DNA of 64,000 bases from Capnocytophaga ochracea DSM 7271 (lineage in GTDB: Bacteria; Bacteroidota; Bacteroidia; Flavobacteriales; Flavobacteriaceae). Below are positions 55,003-63,380 of this stretch, one piece after another. The notes under the pieces were generated by a model. That model was not told the DNA's origin. It saw only the letters and a list, made by a program, of their open reading frames with translations, and made no database searches. A program made the translations under genes and the position numbers. Position 1 is the stretch's first letter. Every line of letters starts with the position of its first letter. Location of the stretch: NCBI RefSeq assembly GCF_000023285.1, contig NC_013162.1:1826501-1890500 (forward strand). The letters are read 5' to 3'.

Positions 55003-55845
55003 TTAGTAGTCTCCTAAAGTTTCAGGATTCTGTGCTAAGCCTTTGGCTAATTGCTCGTCGTTAGGAGCCTTGCCGTGCCAAGCGTGAGTGCCCATCATAA
55101 AGTCTACCCCATTACCCATTTCGGTATGGAGTAAGATACACACGGGTTTGCCTTTGCCGGTTAAAGCTTTTGCATCTGCCAATCCTTTTAAGATAGAGGC
55201 GATATCGTTACCCTTTTCAATATCGATTACTTGCCAACCAAAGGCTTCCCATTTAGCGCGAAGGTTGCCCAAAGGCATTACTTTATCAGTAGGTCCATCA
55301 ATCTGTTTGTGGTTGTAATCGACAGTAGCGATGAGGTTGTCCACTCCTTTACCCCCGGCGTACATTGCCGCTTCCCATATTTGCCCTTCTTGCAGTTCAC
55401 CATCGCCGTGGAGGGTATATACCAAGTGGTTATCGCCGTTGAGTTTTTTAGCCAAAGCCACCCCAATCGCTACTGAAAGCCCTTGTCCCAATGAACCCGA
55501 AGCCACGCGCACACCTTCCAACCCTTCGTGAGGTGTAGGGTGTCCTTGTAAGCGAGAATTGAGCAAGCGGAAAGTGTTCAGTTCACTTATTGGAAAGAAC
55601 CCACGTCGTGCTAATACACTGTAAAACACTGGCGATATATGTCCGTTAGAGAGGAAGAATAAGTCCTCGTTTTTACCTTCCATAGAGAAAGGTAGTTTGA
55701 TATCCATTACCTCGTTGTAGAGGCATACAAGGAATTCAGCGCAACCCAAAGAGCCCCCTGGGTGACCTGAATTTACATTGTGAACCATTCTGAGGATATC
55801 TCTACGCACCTGCGTAGTAAGGTCGGTAAGTTGTTGGATATTCAT
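55003..55845 (-). CDS. Transketolase N-terminal subunit
   Basis: A 280-residue thiamine-diphosphate-binding half of transketolase. Motifs: NSGHPGGSLGCAEFLV, SNGHISPVFYSVL, SGSLGQGLSVAIGVAL and the ThDP/Mg motif GDGELQEGQIWEAA...ATVDYNH. Split transketolases need a C-terminal subunit (about 310-320 residues). In flavobacteria that gene usually follows directly, but here rnpB follows after about 10 bp, so the partner must be encoded elsewhere or is missing. It acts in the non-oxidative pentose phosphate pathway. Confidence 0.95.
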   Translation of the reverse strand: MNIQQLTDLTTQVRRDILRMVHNVNSGHPGGSLGCAEFLVCLYNEVMDIKLPFSMEGKNEDLFFLSNGHISPVFYSVLARRGFFPISELNTFRLLNSRLQGHPTPHEGLEGVRVASGSLGQGLSVAIGVALAKKLNGDNHLVYTLHGDGELQEGQIWEAAMYAGGKGVDNLIATVDYNHKQIDGPTDKVMPLGNLRAKWEAFGWQVIDIEKGNDIASILKGLADAKALTGKGKPVCILLHTEMGNGVDFMMGTHAWHGKAPNDEQLAKGLAQNPETLGDY

Positions 55846-55877
55846 TGTATTTCTTCTGTTTTACGTTTTTAATACCG

Positions 55878-55907
55878 CAAAGGTACAATTTTTAAAGACA
55901 AAAGCAA
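55878..55907 (-). promoter_or_regulatory. Promoter of the transketolase subunit gene
   Basis: Minus-strand -7 TACCTTTG (55878-55885) with TTG (55905-55907) 19 bp upstream. It may also drive rnpB. Confidence 0.65.
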
Positions 55908-55927
55908 CAACGAAAGGATAATAAATT

Positions 55928-56668
55928 TTATTTCTTCATATAATGAGCTTTCTTATACATTATCTTTGAAAGCAGGAAAGAGGGCATATATGAGAGGAAA
56001 CGCATTAACCATTTCATTTGTTTTGGGAATAAAAGCAATGCTTTCTTTTCAGTAATAGCTTGCGTGATTTCCCTCACAGCTTGGGCTTCGATTACAAGAA
56101 AAGGTTTCTTAGAGAGGTCGTTGTGGTTGAGGTCGCGTAGTTTTTGGGTATTTACATAGCCTGGAGCAATGGTAGTAATTGCGATTCCATACCGACGTAA
56201 AGCACGGCGATAAGCATCGGCTATTTGTATCACACTACGCTTGGTCTTGGTGTATAGGCTTGACTCGGGGTAGTCTAAAATACCTGAAATAGAAGCAAGT
56301 AAGACTATTTGTCCGCCTGTGTGGCACATTGCTTTTCGTCCAACTTCTAAGCAGTTCACAGCTCCCATAATATTGGTTTGAAGCATTGCCACAGCCTCTT
56401 CATAGCTAATCTCATTTGCTACATCTTCAGCATAACTACCTGCACAATTGATGAGCAACGACAAAGCCCTCTCACCTACGAATTGCTGTATAACGTTTTG
56501 TAATTGCACTATATTGGTTACATCGGCTTGGTACTTCTCAAAACGCGATTCATCAGTGAGCTTTTGCAAATCTCTTCCACATACGCCTACGCGATTGCCT
56601 TGTAGGTGATAATAGCTCGCCAATGCTAACCCTATGCCTGAGGTGCCTCCTATGATAAATACATTCAT
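55928..56668 (-). CDS. Short-chain dehydrogenase/reductase of the phospholipid operon
   Basis: A 246-residue SDR. The N-terminal nucleotide-binding motif is GGTSGIGLALA; NCAGSY is the NAG-type motif; the catalytic Ser in LLASISGIL and Tyr/Lys in SSLYTKTKRSV are present (YxxxK as YTKTK), and APGYVNT follows. The C-terminal part has basic and hydrophobic residues (KQMKWLMRFLSYMPSF) that may associate with the membrane. The start overlaps the patatin stop (ATGA). Substrate unknown; in this operon a lipid carbonyl or hydroxyl group is a reasonable guess. Confidence 0.88.
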   Translation of the reverse strand: MNVFIIGGTSGIGLALASYYHLQGNRVGVCGRDLQKLTDESRFEKYQADVTNIVQLQNVIQQFVGERALSLLINCAGSYAEDVANEISYEEAVAMLQTNIMGAVNCLEVGRKAMCHTGGQIVLLASISGILDYPESSLYTKTKRSVIQIADAYRRALRRYGIAITTIAPGYVNTQKLRDLNHNDLSKKPFLVIEAQAVREITQAITEKKALLLFPKQMKWLMRFLSYMPSFLLSKIMYKKAHYMKK

Positions 56669-57717
56669 TGTTTAAAAGCGTTTATTGTAGTTTGATAACC
56701 GTAGTTCCATTGTTTTTCTATTTGTTCACGATAGTGAGCGTAGTTTTTTGGAAAGTGAATACCTACCGCACATCGCTTCCAGTTGATATACTTCTCTGAG
56801 TAAAATCCTTTTAAGACCATAGTAGCATCGCGGGTATCGATGAGTTGAGCGGGATATTGTGCTACTTCGGCTAAACGCTCGTTGCCACTAAAACCTAAAA
56901 CTGCACGCACTAACGCTTCTTCAGTAGAACTATAAGGCTGTTTTTCCTCTCTTATCACTTCTTGCGAAAGAGCATTTGCTAATTCTATAGGTAGTAAATC
57001 TATTGCGCCTCCTGCAAATACATCATCTGCTATATTTACCGGAGCTACGTAGAACATATCAGAAACTGAAATGCGAGCAGCTGTGAGCATTGGTATCTCT
57101 GTTTTAAGGAGAATATCTTTAGCAACTGCGGATTGTAAATAGTTATCAGAAGAGATTTGAATGGTTTGCAGATTTATATGTCTTGCAGTTTGTGTATCGG
57201 TAAAGAGTACTTTTTGGTAAAGCTTACGAGCCCCTCTCCGTTTGCCACATTCATCAGGAGTGAATAACATTTTAGAACCGACAATAATAGTAGGTAGGGT
57301 AGAGGAGAAGTGCACTTTCGAGACACTTGGCAATAGGTTAGAAAGGTCTTGTGCCATTGTTACCAAATAGCGATGATACACATCTTCAATATAAGGAGCT
57401 TGCCTCTTGTCGTATTGTTTTTTTAGAGCTAAAAAGCCTATACGGTATAATTGACTATAAGGGGTGAGAGAAAGGCTCTTGATGAAGTTATAAAATTCTT
57501 CGGATTGCAGGTAGGCTTTGCGAGCAGTATGTGCAGGAAAAGCGTTGATGATTAGAGTTGCAAAAGCACCTCCACAAGAGGCTATCAGTAGCGAAGGAGT
57601 TTTGCCTAAATCATCTAAAGCATTGTACATACCGCCATAAAGGGCAAAACGTGTACCTCCTCCTGAGAAGACTAAGGAGCGATGGAATGTTTTCACTGTA
57701 CCCATAGAAAGAACCAT
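56665..57717 (-). CDS. Patatin-like protein lacking the catalytic Asp
   Basis: A 350-residue patatin-like protein. The oxyanion loop VFSGGGTRFALYGG is intact. The nucleophile elbow reads LIASCGGAF, where the usual GxSxG has lost its first Gly. The second dyad motif, normally DG[GA], reads VFAGGAIDLLP, so the catalytic Asp appears to be Ala. This suggests altered or no hydrolase activity. It overlaps the CdsA gene by 25 nt from this start (a second ATG at 57705 is possible) and the SDR gene by 4 nt, so all are translationally coupled. Confidence 0.85.
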   Translation of the reverse strand: MVLSMGTVKTFHRSLVFSGGGTRFALYGGMYNALDDLGKTPSLLIASCGGAFATLIINAFPAHTARKAYLQSEEFYNFIKSLSLTPYSQLYRIGFLALKKQYDKRQAPYIEDVYHRYLVTMAQDLSNLLPSVSKVHFSSTLPTIIVGSKMLFTPDECGKRRGARKLYQKVLFTDTQTARHINLQTIQISSDNYLQSAVAKDILLKTEIPMLTAARISVSDMFYVAPVNIADDVFAGGAIDLLPIELANALSQEVIREEKQPYSSTEEALVRAVLGFSGNERLAEVAQYPAQLIDTRDATMVLKGFYSEKYINWKRCAVGIHFPKNYAHYREQIEKQWNYGYQTTINAFKQ

Positions 57718-58481
57718 ATACTGTTAAACAAAAGGCTATCCATACGGTCTAAAAGTCCGCCGTGACCAGGAATAAGGTTGCCAGTATCCTTTACGCCTGC
57801 TTTGCGTTTGAGAAAGGAAATACATACATCACCCCAAAAGCCGAAAAAGCTAATAATTACTCCTAAGAGCAACCACGTGTGAAGGGACGCTTGTAAACCG
57901 AGCACATATGCCAAACACACGCTTACTAAAGGTGTGAGTAAAATTCCTCCTACGCAACCTGCTATAGTTTTATTTGGACTCACCTCGGGCAGTATTTTCC
58001 GTTTGCCAAGGCATTTACCTGATAAGTATTGAAACACGTCGTTCAGTTCGGTGGAAACAACTAAAAAGATAACCCATAGTAAGCCGTTAGGTACTGAAAG
58101 TAAAAAAAACAAATGAGGATAAGCAAATAGAACGATACCCAAAGAGAGGGCTATATAAGGTGCTTCGTTTTTGACTACAAAGAAAGTTCCTAAAACTGAA
58201 ATAATGAGCAGAACTATAGCCCCTAATAAATAAATTTGATAATGAGGAAAACAGAAAAGTAAAACGCCTTGTAGTATAGCGATAACAATAGGTAAATAAC
58301 GGGTATTGAAAGAAAAGAGCCGTCCTAACTCCTTTAAACATTGAAAACTCACCCAACATATAAAAATACGCATCGTAAGTTTATTATATACAGCTCCTGC
58401 GAAAACAGCAATAATGAATACCCAACTCCTAATGCGAAGAGGTACATCGGCAAACTTACTATGGCTATTAGTGTTGGGCAT
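57693..58481 (-). CDS. CdsA-like phosphatidate cytidylyltransferase
   Basis: A 262-residue membrane protein with about seven helices and the CdsA signature near the C-terminus: PNKTIAGCVGG, then GDVCISFLKRKAGVKDTGNL and GHGGLLDRMDSL. It converts phosphatidic acid and CTP to CDP-diacylglycerol. The ATG at 58481 is chosen over an upstream TTG because it overlaps the preceding gene by only 14 nt. Its place beside a CDP-alcohol phosphatidyltransferase recalls the Escherichia coli ynbAB pair, so it may be a paralog dedicated to this operon rather than the main CdsA. Confidence 0.87.
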   Translation of the reverse strand: MPNTNSHSKFADVPLRIRSWVFIIAVFAGAVYNKLTMRIFICWVSFQCLKELGRLFSFNTRYLPIVIAILQGVLLFCFPHYQIYLLGAIVLLIISVLGTFFVVKNEAPYIALSLGIVLFAYPHLFFLLSVPNGLLWVIFLVVSTELNDVFQYLSGKCLGKRKILPEVSPNKTIAGCVGGILLTPLVSVCLAYVLGLQASLHTWLLLGVIISFFGFWGDVCISFLKRKAGVKDTGNLIPGHGGLLDRMDSLLFNSIWFFLWVQ

Positions 58482-59073
58482 AAAGTCCTTTTTTGAGACG
58501 AATAAAGGTGCTGAGGGACAGTAAAGCAATTATAATCCCGAAGATAATCGCTGAGTAAGAAGTGATAGAAACGCCCAAGAAAGCTAAAAGTCCGTAAATG
58601 CCTATTAGTAAGGCACGGTCGCTTTTACCCATAGGTCCTTCATAGCGTCTTTCACCGCCTAACACTTTGCCCATTACGCCGGCAAATTCATTGAGAACGC
58701 TGAACACAATAAAAATAACTACTAAATAAAGGCTTTCGGGGTGATATTTCAGCAAAGGGAAGAAGATGAACACATCGGAAATCACATCACCCAATTCGTT
58801 GAGGATTTCACCTAAAGAAGTGGTTTGCTGGAACTCGCGAGCCATCATTCCGTCGAGTGCATTGAGAATCATACGCAAGAGTAAGCCTATAGGTAAGGCT
58901 AAGAAGAAGTAACGACATTCAGAGGCTTGCCAAAAGAGCACTCCAATTATTAAAGAAAACAAAATAGCAACTATCGTTATTTGGTTTGCAGTTACTTTCT
59001 TACGATGCAAGAACAGCAAGATAGGGTGTAGCAACTGCTGAAATTTAGGTTTTAGTTTGTAAACGGAAATCAT
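58468..59073 (-). CDS. CDP-alcohol phosphatidyltransferase, YnjF-like
   Basis: A 201-residue membrane protein with the CDP-alcohol phosphatidyltransferase motif. It reads DGMMAREFQQTTSLGEILN then ELGD, so the third Asp of the canonical DG-x2-AR-x8-G-x3-D-x3-D is Asn. I recall the same NEL variant in Escherichia coli YnjF. It would move a phosphatidyl group from CDP-diacylglycerol to an unknown alcohol. The ATG at 59073 is chosen; longer in-frame codons lie upstream of the transcription start implied by the promoter. It is the first gene of the four-gene operon. Confidence 0.87.
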   Translation of the reverse strand: MISVYKLKPKFQQLLHPILLFLHRKKVTANQITIVAILFSLIIGVLFWQASECRYFFLALPIGLLLRMILNALDGMMAREFQQTTSLGEILNELGDVISDVFIFFPLLKYHPESLYLVVIFIVFSVLNEFAGVMGKVLGGERRYEGPMGKSDRALLIGIYGLLAFLGVSITSYSAIIFGIIIALLSLSTFIRLKKGLYAQH

Positions 59074-59101
59074 ATACTGAGCTATATAAACATTGATGAG
59101 G

Positions 59102-59131
59102 CAAAAGTAATAAAAAATAGTGAAAAACAAA
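59102..59131 (-). promoter_or_regulatory. Promoter of the phospholipid operon
   Basis: Minus-strand -7 TACTTTTG (59102-59109) and TTTG (59128-59131) with an 18-bp spacer. Its spacer and -33 box lie inside the terminator of the upstream PPIase gene. Confidence 0.7.
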
Positions 59132-59149
59132 ACTTGCTTTTCACTATTT
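59115..59149 (-). terminator. Terminator of the PPIase gene
   Basis: A perfect 12-bp stem (AAATAGTGAAAA, 59115-59126, and TTTTCACTATTT, 59138-59149) with an 11-nt loop and a T-run on the minus strand, just past the PPIase stop at 59155. Confidence 0.8.
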
Positions 59150-59154
59150 ACTAA

Positions 59155-60510
59155 TTATTTCTTAAGCCAATTGTTTTCAAACTTACAGTTCTTGTATTCT
59201 CCGTTTACTGAAATGTAAGTTTTCTCGATATGTTCTTTCATCCACTTACTGATGGCTTTCAGTTGTTTTTCTTTCAGAGCTAAATCTTGTATCTTTACGT
59301 AATCCTTTACAAAGTCGGCTTGGTGTTCCTCAATACGGTTGGTGATTTGGTAAATCTTATAAGTTTTTTTGCCTGTTCTATCTTCGTCGAGGAAAGGTAC
59401 TGATACCTCATTGTCTTTAAGGTCTGAAATGCGAGCGTAAAGTGTAGGCTCTATACGGGTAAGCTCAAAACGAGTAGAAAGGTCTTCGGGGTTGATAAGC
59501 TGACCGCCATCGTTGCGGGTTTCTTTTTCATCGGAGAAATTACGTGCAGCCTCGTCGAAAGTAAGCTCTTTGTTTACAATACGGTCGCGTATTTTGGCTA
59601 TCTTCTCTTTAGCCTCGTTGAGAGCTTCTTGAGGAATTTCAGGCATTAACAAGATGTGTCGTACACTCACTTCCTTACCGCGAATCTTGTCCATTTGGAT
59701 AATATGCCAACCGAAGCTAGACTCAAAGGGCTTAGATATTTCTCCTTCCCGCAGAGTGAAGGCTACGTCTTTAAAAGCTTTATCAAAAGCAGAGTTACGG
59801 TTGAAGGTGAGTACTTGTCCGCCAGTAGCGCGGTCTTGGGAGTAGAGAATGGCTTTGGTAGAAAAACTCATACCGTTTTCCTCTACATCTTTTTTAATAT
59901 CGTTGAGTTGGTTTATTACTTTTTGTACCGAACTTTTGGGAGCTACAGGATTGACTACAATTTGAGCGATTTCTAATTCAGTACCAAAGTGCGGACGTTC
60001 ATCGGCTGGAATAGCGTTGAAGAAAGTACGTACTTCCTCAGGAGTTACTTCTATATCTTTTATAATTTGTTGTTTCATACGCTGAGCGAGCATACTCACT
60101 TTTAGGAGGTTGAAAAGCTCATCGCGCATAGATTGTTCGTCGTCTTTTTTATAGAACTCTAAAAGTTTCTTAATGTCGCCACCTAACTGAGCGGTCAAAA
60201 ACTCAATACGTTGGTTCACTTGGTCACGTACTTCGCTATCGGTGAGCTTCACACTGTCTTGCACAGCTTGGTGAGCGTAGAGTTTATCCTCCATCAGTTT
60301 GCCGAGCATCTGGCAACGGTTGATTTCACGAGTGTCTACCTCTTGCTGTTGCAAATCAATATACGCCTTGTCGATATCTGATTCTAAAATCAAATAATCA
60401 CCTACTACCGCTGCTACACCATCTACCTTTCTGCGCTCATTGTTTTGGGCAAAAAAAGGAGTAGTGAACAACAATATTACAAGTGCTGACCAAATTTTTG
60501 TTTTATTCAT
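59155..60510 (-). CDS. SurA-like periplasmic peptidyl-prolyl isomerase
   Basis: A 451-residue protein: signal peptide ending FFAQ, an N-terminal SurA-type helical domain (VVGDYLILESDIDKAYIDLQ) and two parvulin (PpiC) domains, the first with FGTELEIAQIVVN and SFGWHIIQMDKI, the second with EVSVRHILLMPEI. It acts as a chaperone for outer-membrane proteins. The ATG at 60510 is chosen because it gives a clean signal peptide; upstream in-frame codons cover the 5' leader. A -7 TACTTTTG lies at 60582-60589. Confidence 0.92.
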   Translation of the reverse strand: MNKTKIWSALVILLFTTPFFAQNNERRKVDGVAAVVGDYLILESDIDKAYIDLQQQEVDTREINRCQMLGKLMEDKLYAHQAVQDSVKLTDSEVRDQVNQRIEFLTAQLGGDIKKLLEFYKKDDEQSMRDELFNLLKVSMLAQRMKQQIIKDIEVTPEEVRTFFNAIPADERPHFGTELEIAQIVVNPVAPKSSVQKVINQLNDIKKDVEENGMSFSTKAILYSQDRATGGQVLTFNRNSAFDKAFKDVAFTLREGEISKPFESSFGWHIIQMDKIRGKEVSVRHILLMPEIPQEALNEAKEKIAKIRDRIVNKELTFDEAARNFSDEKETRNDGGQLINPEDLSTRFELTRIEPTLYARISDLKDNEVSVPFLDEDRTGKKTYKIYQITNRIEEHQADFVKDYVKIQDLALKEKQLKAISKWMKEHIEKTYISVNGEYKNCKFENNWLKK

Positions 60511-60581
60511 AAACTTCGTTATTAACTTTAAACGTTCTGTTATTATATCAAAAGATGTGCCTAATTGCACTAACCAATTTG

Positions 60582-60612
60582 CAAAAGTAGTATTTATATT
60601 GGAAAAACGAAA
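60582..60612 (-). promoter_or_regulatory. Promoter of the PPIase gene
   Basis: Minus-strand -7 TACTTTTG (60582-60589); a weak -33 TTTCG (60608-60612) with an 18-bp spacer. Confidence 0.5.
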
Positions 60613-60621
60613 CTTTCTACT

Positions 60622-61788
60622 TTATTTTATTTTAAAACTACCGATGAACCACCCTATTGCGGGAAAGTAAAAAAGAGCAGTGAATGCCCATAACCATTCA
60701 TAAAAATTACTGAAAATAGGATAGTTTACAATTACTGAAAACCCTTTGTAGGTGATGAGTACCTCGGTGGTGATAAAAGCAAAAAGAAACAGATAAACGA
60801 GCCATCGGTTTACTTTGTATACTTCTTCTAAAAACAGCAAGAGACCTATGGTTACAATCCCTAGAAAGTTAAAGTGTAAGTAACTTATCAACAGGTCGAT
60901 GTTTTTAAACAAATAAGGCGTAAGAACAGGGAAAGCACCTGTGAACATCATTACTACTTTGGCGATAAAGAAACTGATAAATACAGTAGCTAAAAAACTC
61001 TTAGGTTGAGTTTTTAGGTATAAACGCAATATCATCACTACCGCAATGAGCCAAATAAGCACCGAAGCTCCTCCTACGATATAGTAAATAGGATAGCTAA
61101 AATAGCCTACCCAAGAGATGAAAAGCGAACCTATAATTCCCGCTTGAAACAGAATGAATACGCGCTTGATGAGTTGAGGATATTGAACGTCCCAACCGTA
61201 TTTTTTTATAAAGAGTCCCATTAGGCTACTGAGCATAAAACCATTGTATTGAAAGTGCAAAAAGAAGGCAATGGCACACATATACATATCAGAGAACTTG
61301 CCATATTTCACTATGGTTACGGGCATTAGCCATATTCCCAAACTCGATAGGATAAGATACCAAATTCCCATTTTTACAAAAGGGGAAGTGGCATACTTCA
61401 TAAAAAACTTCGCAAAAAAATAGGTACAGAAGATAAATACTGATGAAAAACTGATAGAAACAGCCCCATATCCTTGAAAAGGAAAGCTACATAACATACC
61501 TAATACCGATAACTGAGTGACGTAGAACAGCCATCGGTAACGTTTGTGAAGTTGAGCGTTAAGAGGAATGAAAGTGCGCACTAAAATAGCCGAGAGCAGT
61601 ACGTATACAAACCCTAAAAGTGCTAAATGCGAATGAGTATGCACGATATTTCGATAATTGAAATCGAAAGGATAGTCCACTACTTGTACCGAGCGCATAA
61701 AGATACCCAAGCACACTACTATAACGAAATAGGTGAATGCCCATCGTACATCAGTTCGTATGTTTAATTTAGTATTCAAAAGTACCAT
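60622..61788 (-). CDS. Twelve-helix membrane protein, heme-copper-oxidase-like
   Basis: A 388-residue integral membrane protein with about 12 helices. The second helix has NIVHTHSHLALLGFVY, which resembles the heme-ligand helix of NO-reductase/NnrS-type proteins (HxHxxLLGF). Further His residues fall in helices (FFLHFQYNGF, SYLHFNFLGIV). There is no cytochrome c domain or other soluble part. I cannot assign a function; a heme-binding member of the heme-copper oxidase or NnrS-like fold is the best guess. The start overlaps the purM stop by 20 nt, so it is cotranscribed with purM. Confidence 0.75.
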   Translation of the reverse strand: MVLLNTKLNIRTDVRWAFTYFVIVVCLGIFMRSVQVVDYPFDFNYRNIVHTHSHLALLGFVYVLLSAILVRTFIPLNAQLHKRYRWLFYVTQLSVLGMLCSFPFQGYGAVSISFSSVFIFCTYFFAKFFMKYATSPFVKMGIWYLILSSLGIWLMPVTIVKYGKFSDMYMCAIAFFLHFQYNGFMLSSLMGLFIKKYGWDVQYPQLIKRVFILFQAGIIGSLFISWVGYFSYPIYYIVGGASVLIWLIAVVMILRLYLKTQPKSFLATVFISFFIAKVVMMFTGAFPVLTPYLFKNIDLLISYLHFNFLGIVTIGLLLFLEEVYKVNRWLVYLFLFAFITTEVLITYKGFSVIVNYPIFSNFYEWLWAFTALFYFPAIGWFIGSFKIK

Positions 61789-62941
61789 ATTCGCTTTTTA
61801 TAGTGAGACATTTATTATCTGATGAAGCTACTCTACCTATGATTTGCGCTTCTACATTAAATGATTTTGCAATAGTGATAATATCTTCTGCAATGGCTTC
61901 CTTTACATAGAGCTCCATACGATGCCCACAGTTGAACACCTGGTACATCTCTTTCCAATCGGTTTTTGATTCTTCTTGAATGAGTTTGAAAAGGGGAGGG
62001 GTAGGGAAAAGGTTGTCTTTGATAATATGCAAGTTATCTACAAAGTGCAAAATTTTAGTTTGTGCGCCTCCACTGCAATGCACCATACCACATATTTGGG
62101 TATTGTTGTACTTTTCTAATATCTTCTTGATGATAGGAGCATAGGTACGAGTAGGAGAGAGAACGAGTTTGCCAGCGTTTAACGGACTGCCAATTACCTT
62201 GTCGGTAAGTTGTTTCGTGCCAGCATATACGAGCTCACTGGGGACAGAGGCATCGAAACTTTCGGGGTATTTGTCTGCTAATACTTTTGCAAACACATCG
62301 TGACGCGCTGAGGTGAGTCCGTTGCTACCCATACCGCCATTGTATTCGTTTTCGTAGGTAGCTTGACCGTAGGAGGCGAGTCCTACAATCACATTGCCCG
62401 CTTTGATATTTGCGTTATCAATCACTTTACGGCGTTCTATGCGCGCTGTAACCGTAGAATCGACAATGATAGTGCGCACCAAATCACCCACATCGGCAGT
62501 TTCTCCCCCTGTAGAATGGATATGCACTCCAAAGGCAGAGAGTTCTGCAATCAGCTCTTCTGTTCCGTTGATAATAGCTGAAATGACTTCCGCAGGAATG
62601 AGGTTTTTATTGCGCCCAATGGTGGACGAAAGCATAATATTATCGACTGCTCCCACGCACAATAAATCGTCTATGTTCATTATGAGAGCATCTTGTGCAA
62701 TGCCTTTCCACACGCTTAGGTCACCGGTTTCTTTCCAATACATATATGCCAAAGCCGACTTGGTACCGGCGCCATCGGCGTGCATTATAAGACAATAGTT
62801 GTCGTCGCCCGTAAGGTAATCGGGGACTATTTTACAAAAGGCTTTGGGGAATAATCCTTTATTGATATTTTTGATAGCTTTATGCACTTCGTCTTTGGCT
62901 GCCGAAACTCCGCGTTGTGCATAACGTTTGCTTACTTCCAT
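61769..62941 (-). CDS. purM: Phosphoribosylformylglycinamidine cyclo-ligase
   Basis: A 390-residue PurM (AIR synthase), the fifth step of purine synthesis. N-terminal YAQRGVSAAKDEV, ATP-binding HADGAGTKSALAY, the catalytic block DALIMNIDDLLCVGA, STGGETADVGD and GLASYGQATYENEYNGGMGS. The C-terminal part has CGMVHCSGGAQTKILH and VFNCGHRMELYV. It is somewhat longer than the roughly 345-residue Escherichia coli enzyme, as in other Bacteroidota. It leads a unit with the 12-helix membrane protein. Confidence 0.95.
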   Translation of the reverse strand: MEVSKRYAQRGVSAAKDEVHKAIKNINKGLFPKAFCKIVPDYLTGDDNYCLIMHADGAGTKSALAYMYWKETGDLSVWKGIAQDALIMNIDDLLCVGAVDNIMLSSTIGRNKNLIPAEVISAIINGTEELIAELSAFGVHIHSTGGETADVGDLVRTIIVDSTVTARIERRKVIDNANIKAGNVIVGLASYGQATYENEYNGGMGSNGLTSARHDVFAKVLADKYPESFDASVPSELVYAGTKQLTDKVIGSPLNAGKLVLSPTRTYAPIIKKILEKYNNTQICGMVHCSGGAQTKILHFVDNLHIIKDNLFPTPPLFKLIQEESKTDWKEMYQVFNCGHRMELYVKEAIAEDIITIAKSFNVEAQIIGRVASSDNKCLTIKSEYGTFEY

Positions 62942-62961
62942 TATAGTTTATTTTTGAGAGG

Positions 62962-62992
62962 CAAAGGTAAGAATAATTTATCAATTAGCAAA
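62962..62992 (-). promoter_or_regulatory. Promoter of purM
   Basis: Minus-strand -33 TTTG (62989-62992) and -7 TACCTTTG (62962-62969) with a 19-bp spacer, a consensus promoter. Confidence 0.78.
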
Positions 62993-63029
62993 TTTGGTAC
63001 AGTGTGGTGTGAGCCACAAGGGTAGGTAA

Positions 63030-63134
63030 GGAATGAACGAACAATAAGTGAAAGAAGGCTTGTAGTTAATGATTAATGGTTAATGGTGAAATTGGGAGAG
63101 GATTATACAAAGCTTATAGGATAATTAAACAATG
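63030..63134 (+). repeat. 11-bp-phased lead-in to the minisatellite
   Basis: AAGGAATGAAC, GAACAATAAGT and GAAAGAAGGCT follow one another near 63028-63060. After a TTAATGATTAATGG stretch come GAGGATTATAC, AAAGCTTATAG and GATAATTAAAC (63098-63130), which match the GAAGCTTATAC block of the dispersed element. Four bases (AATG) separate this from the minisatellite. Confidence 0.7.
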
Positions 63135-63380
63135 AGTGGCTCTACAGTGGCTCTACAGTGGGTCTACAGTGGGTCTACAGTGGGTCTACAGTGGGTCTAC
63201 AGTGGGTCTACAGTGGGTCTACAGTGGGTCTACAGTGGGTCTACAGTGGGTCTACAGTGGGTCTACAGTGGGTCTACAGTGGGTCTACAGTGGGTCTACA
63301 GTGGGTCTACAGTGGGTCTACAGTGGGTCTACAGTGGGTCTACAATGGGTCAACAGTGGGTCTACAATGGGTCAACAGTG
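63135..63380 (+). repeat. Minisatellite of 22 copies of an 11-bp unit
   Basis: Units 1-2 are AGTGGCTCTAC; units 3-19 are seventeen identical AGTGGGTCTAC; unit 20 is AATGGGTCAAC, unit 21 AGTGGGTCTAC and unit 22 AATGGGTCAAC; a partial AGTG ends the array. The unit contains no stop codon in any plus frame and 11 is not a multiple of 3, so long open frames arise as artefacts. The uniform centre with variant edges indicates recent expansion. Confidence 0.97.

Noticed and set aside
63135-63380. Possible CRISPR array
   Set aside because: The unit is 11 bp with no spacers between copies and no cas genes are present; it is a minisatellite.
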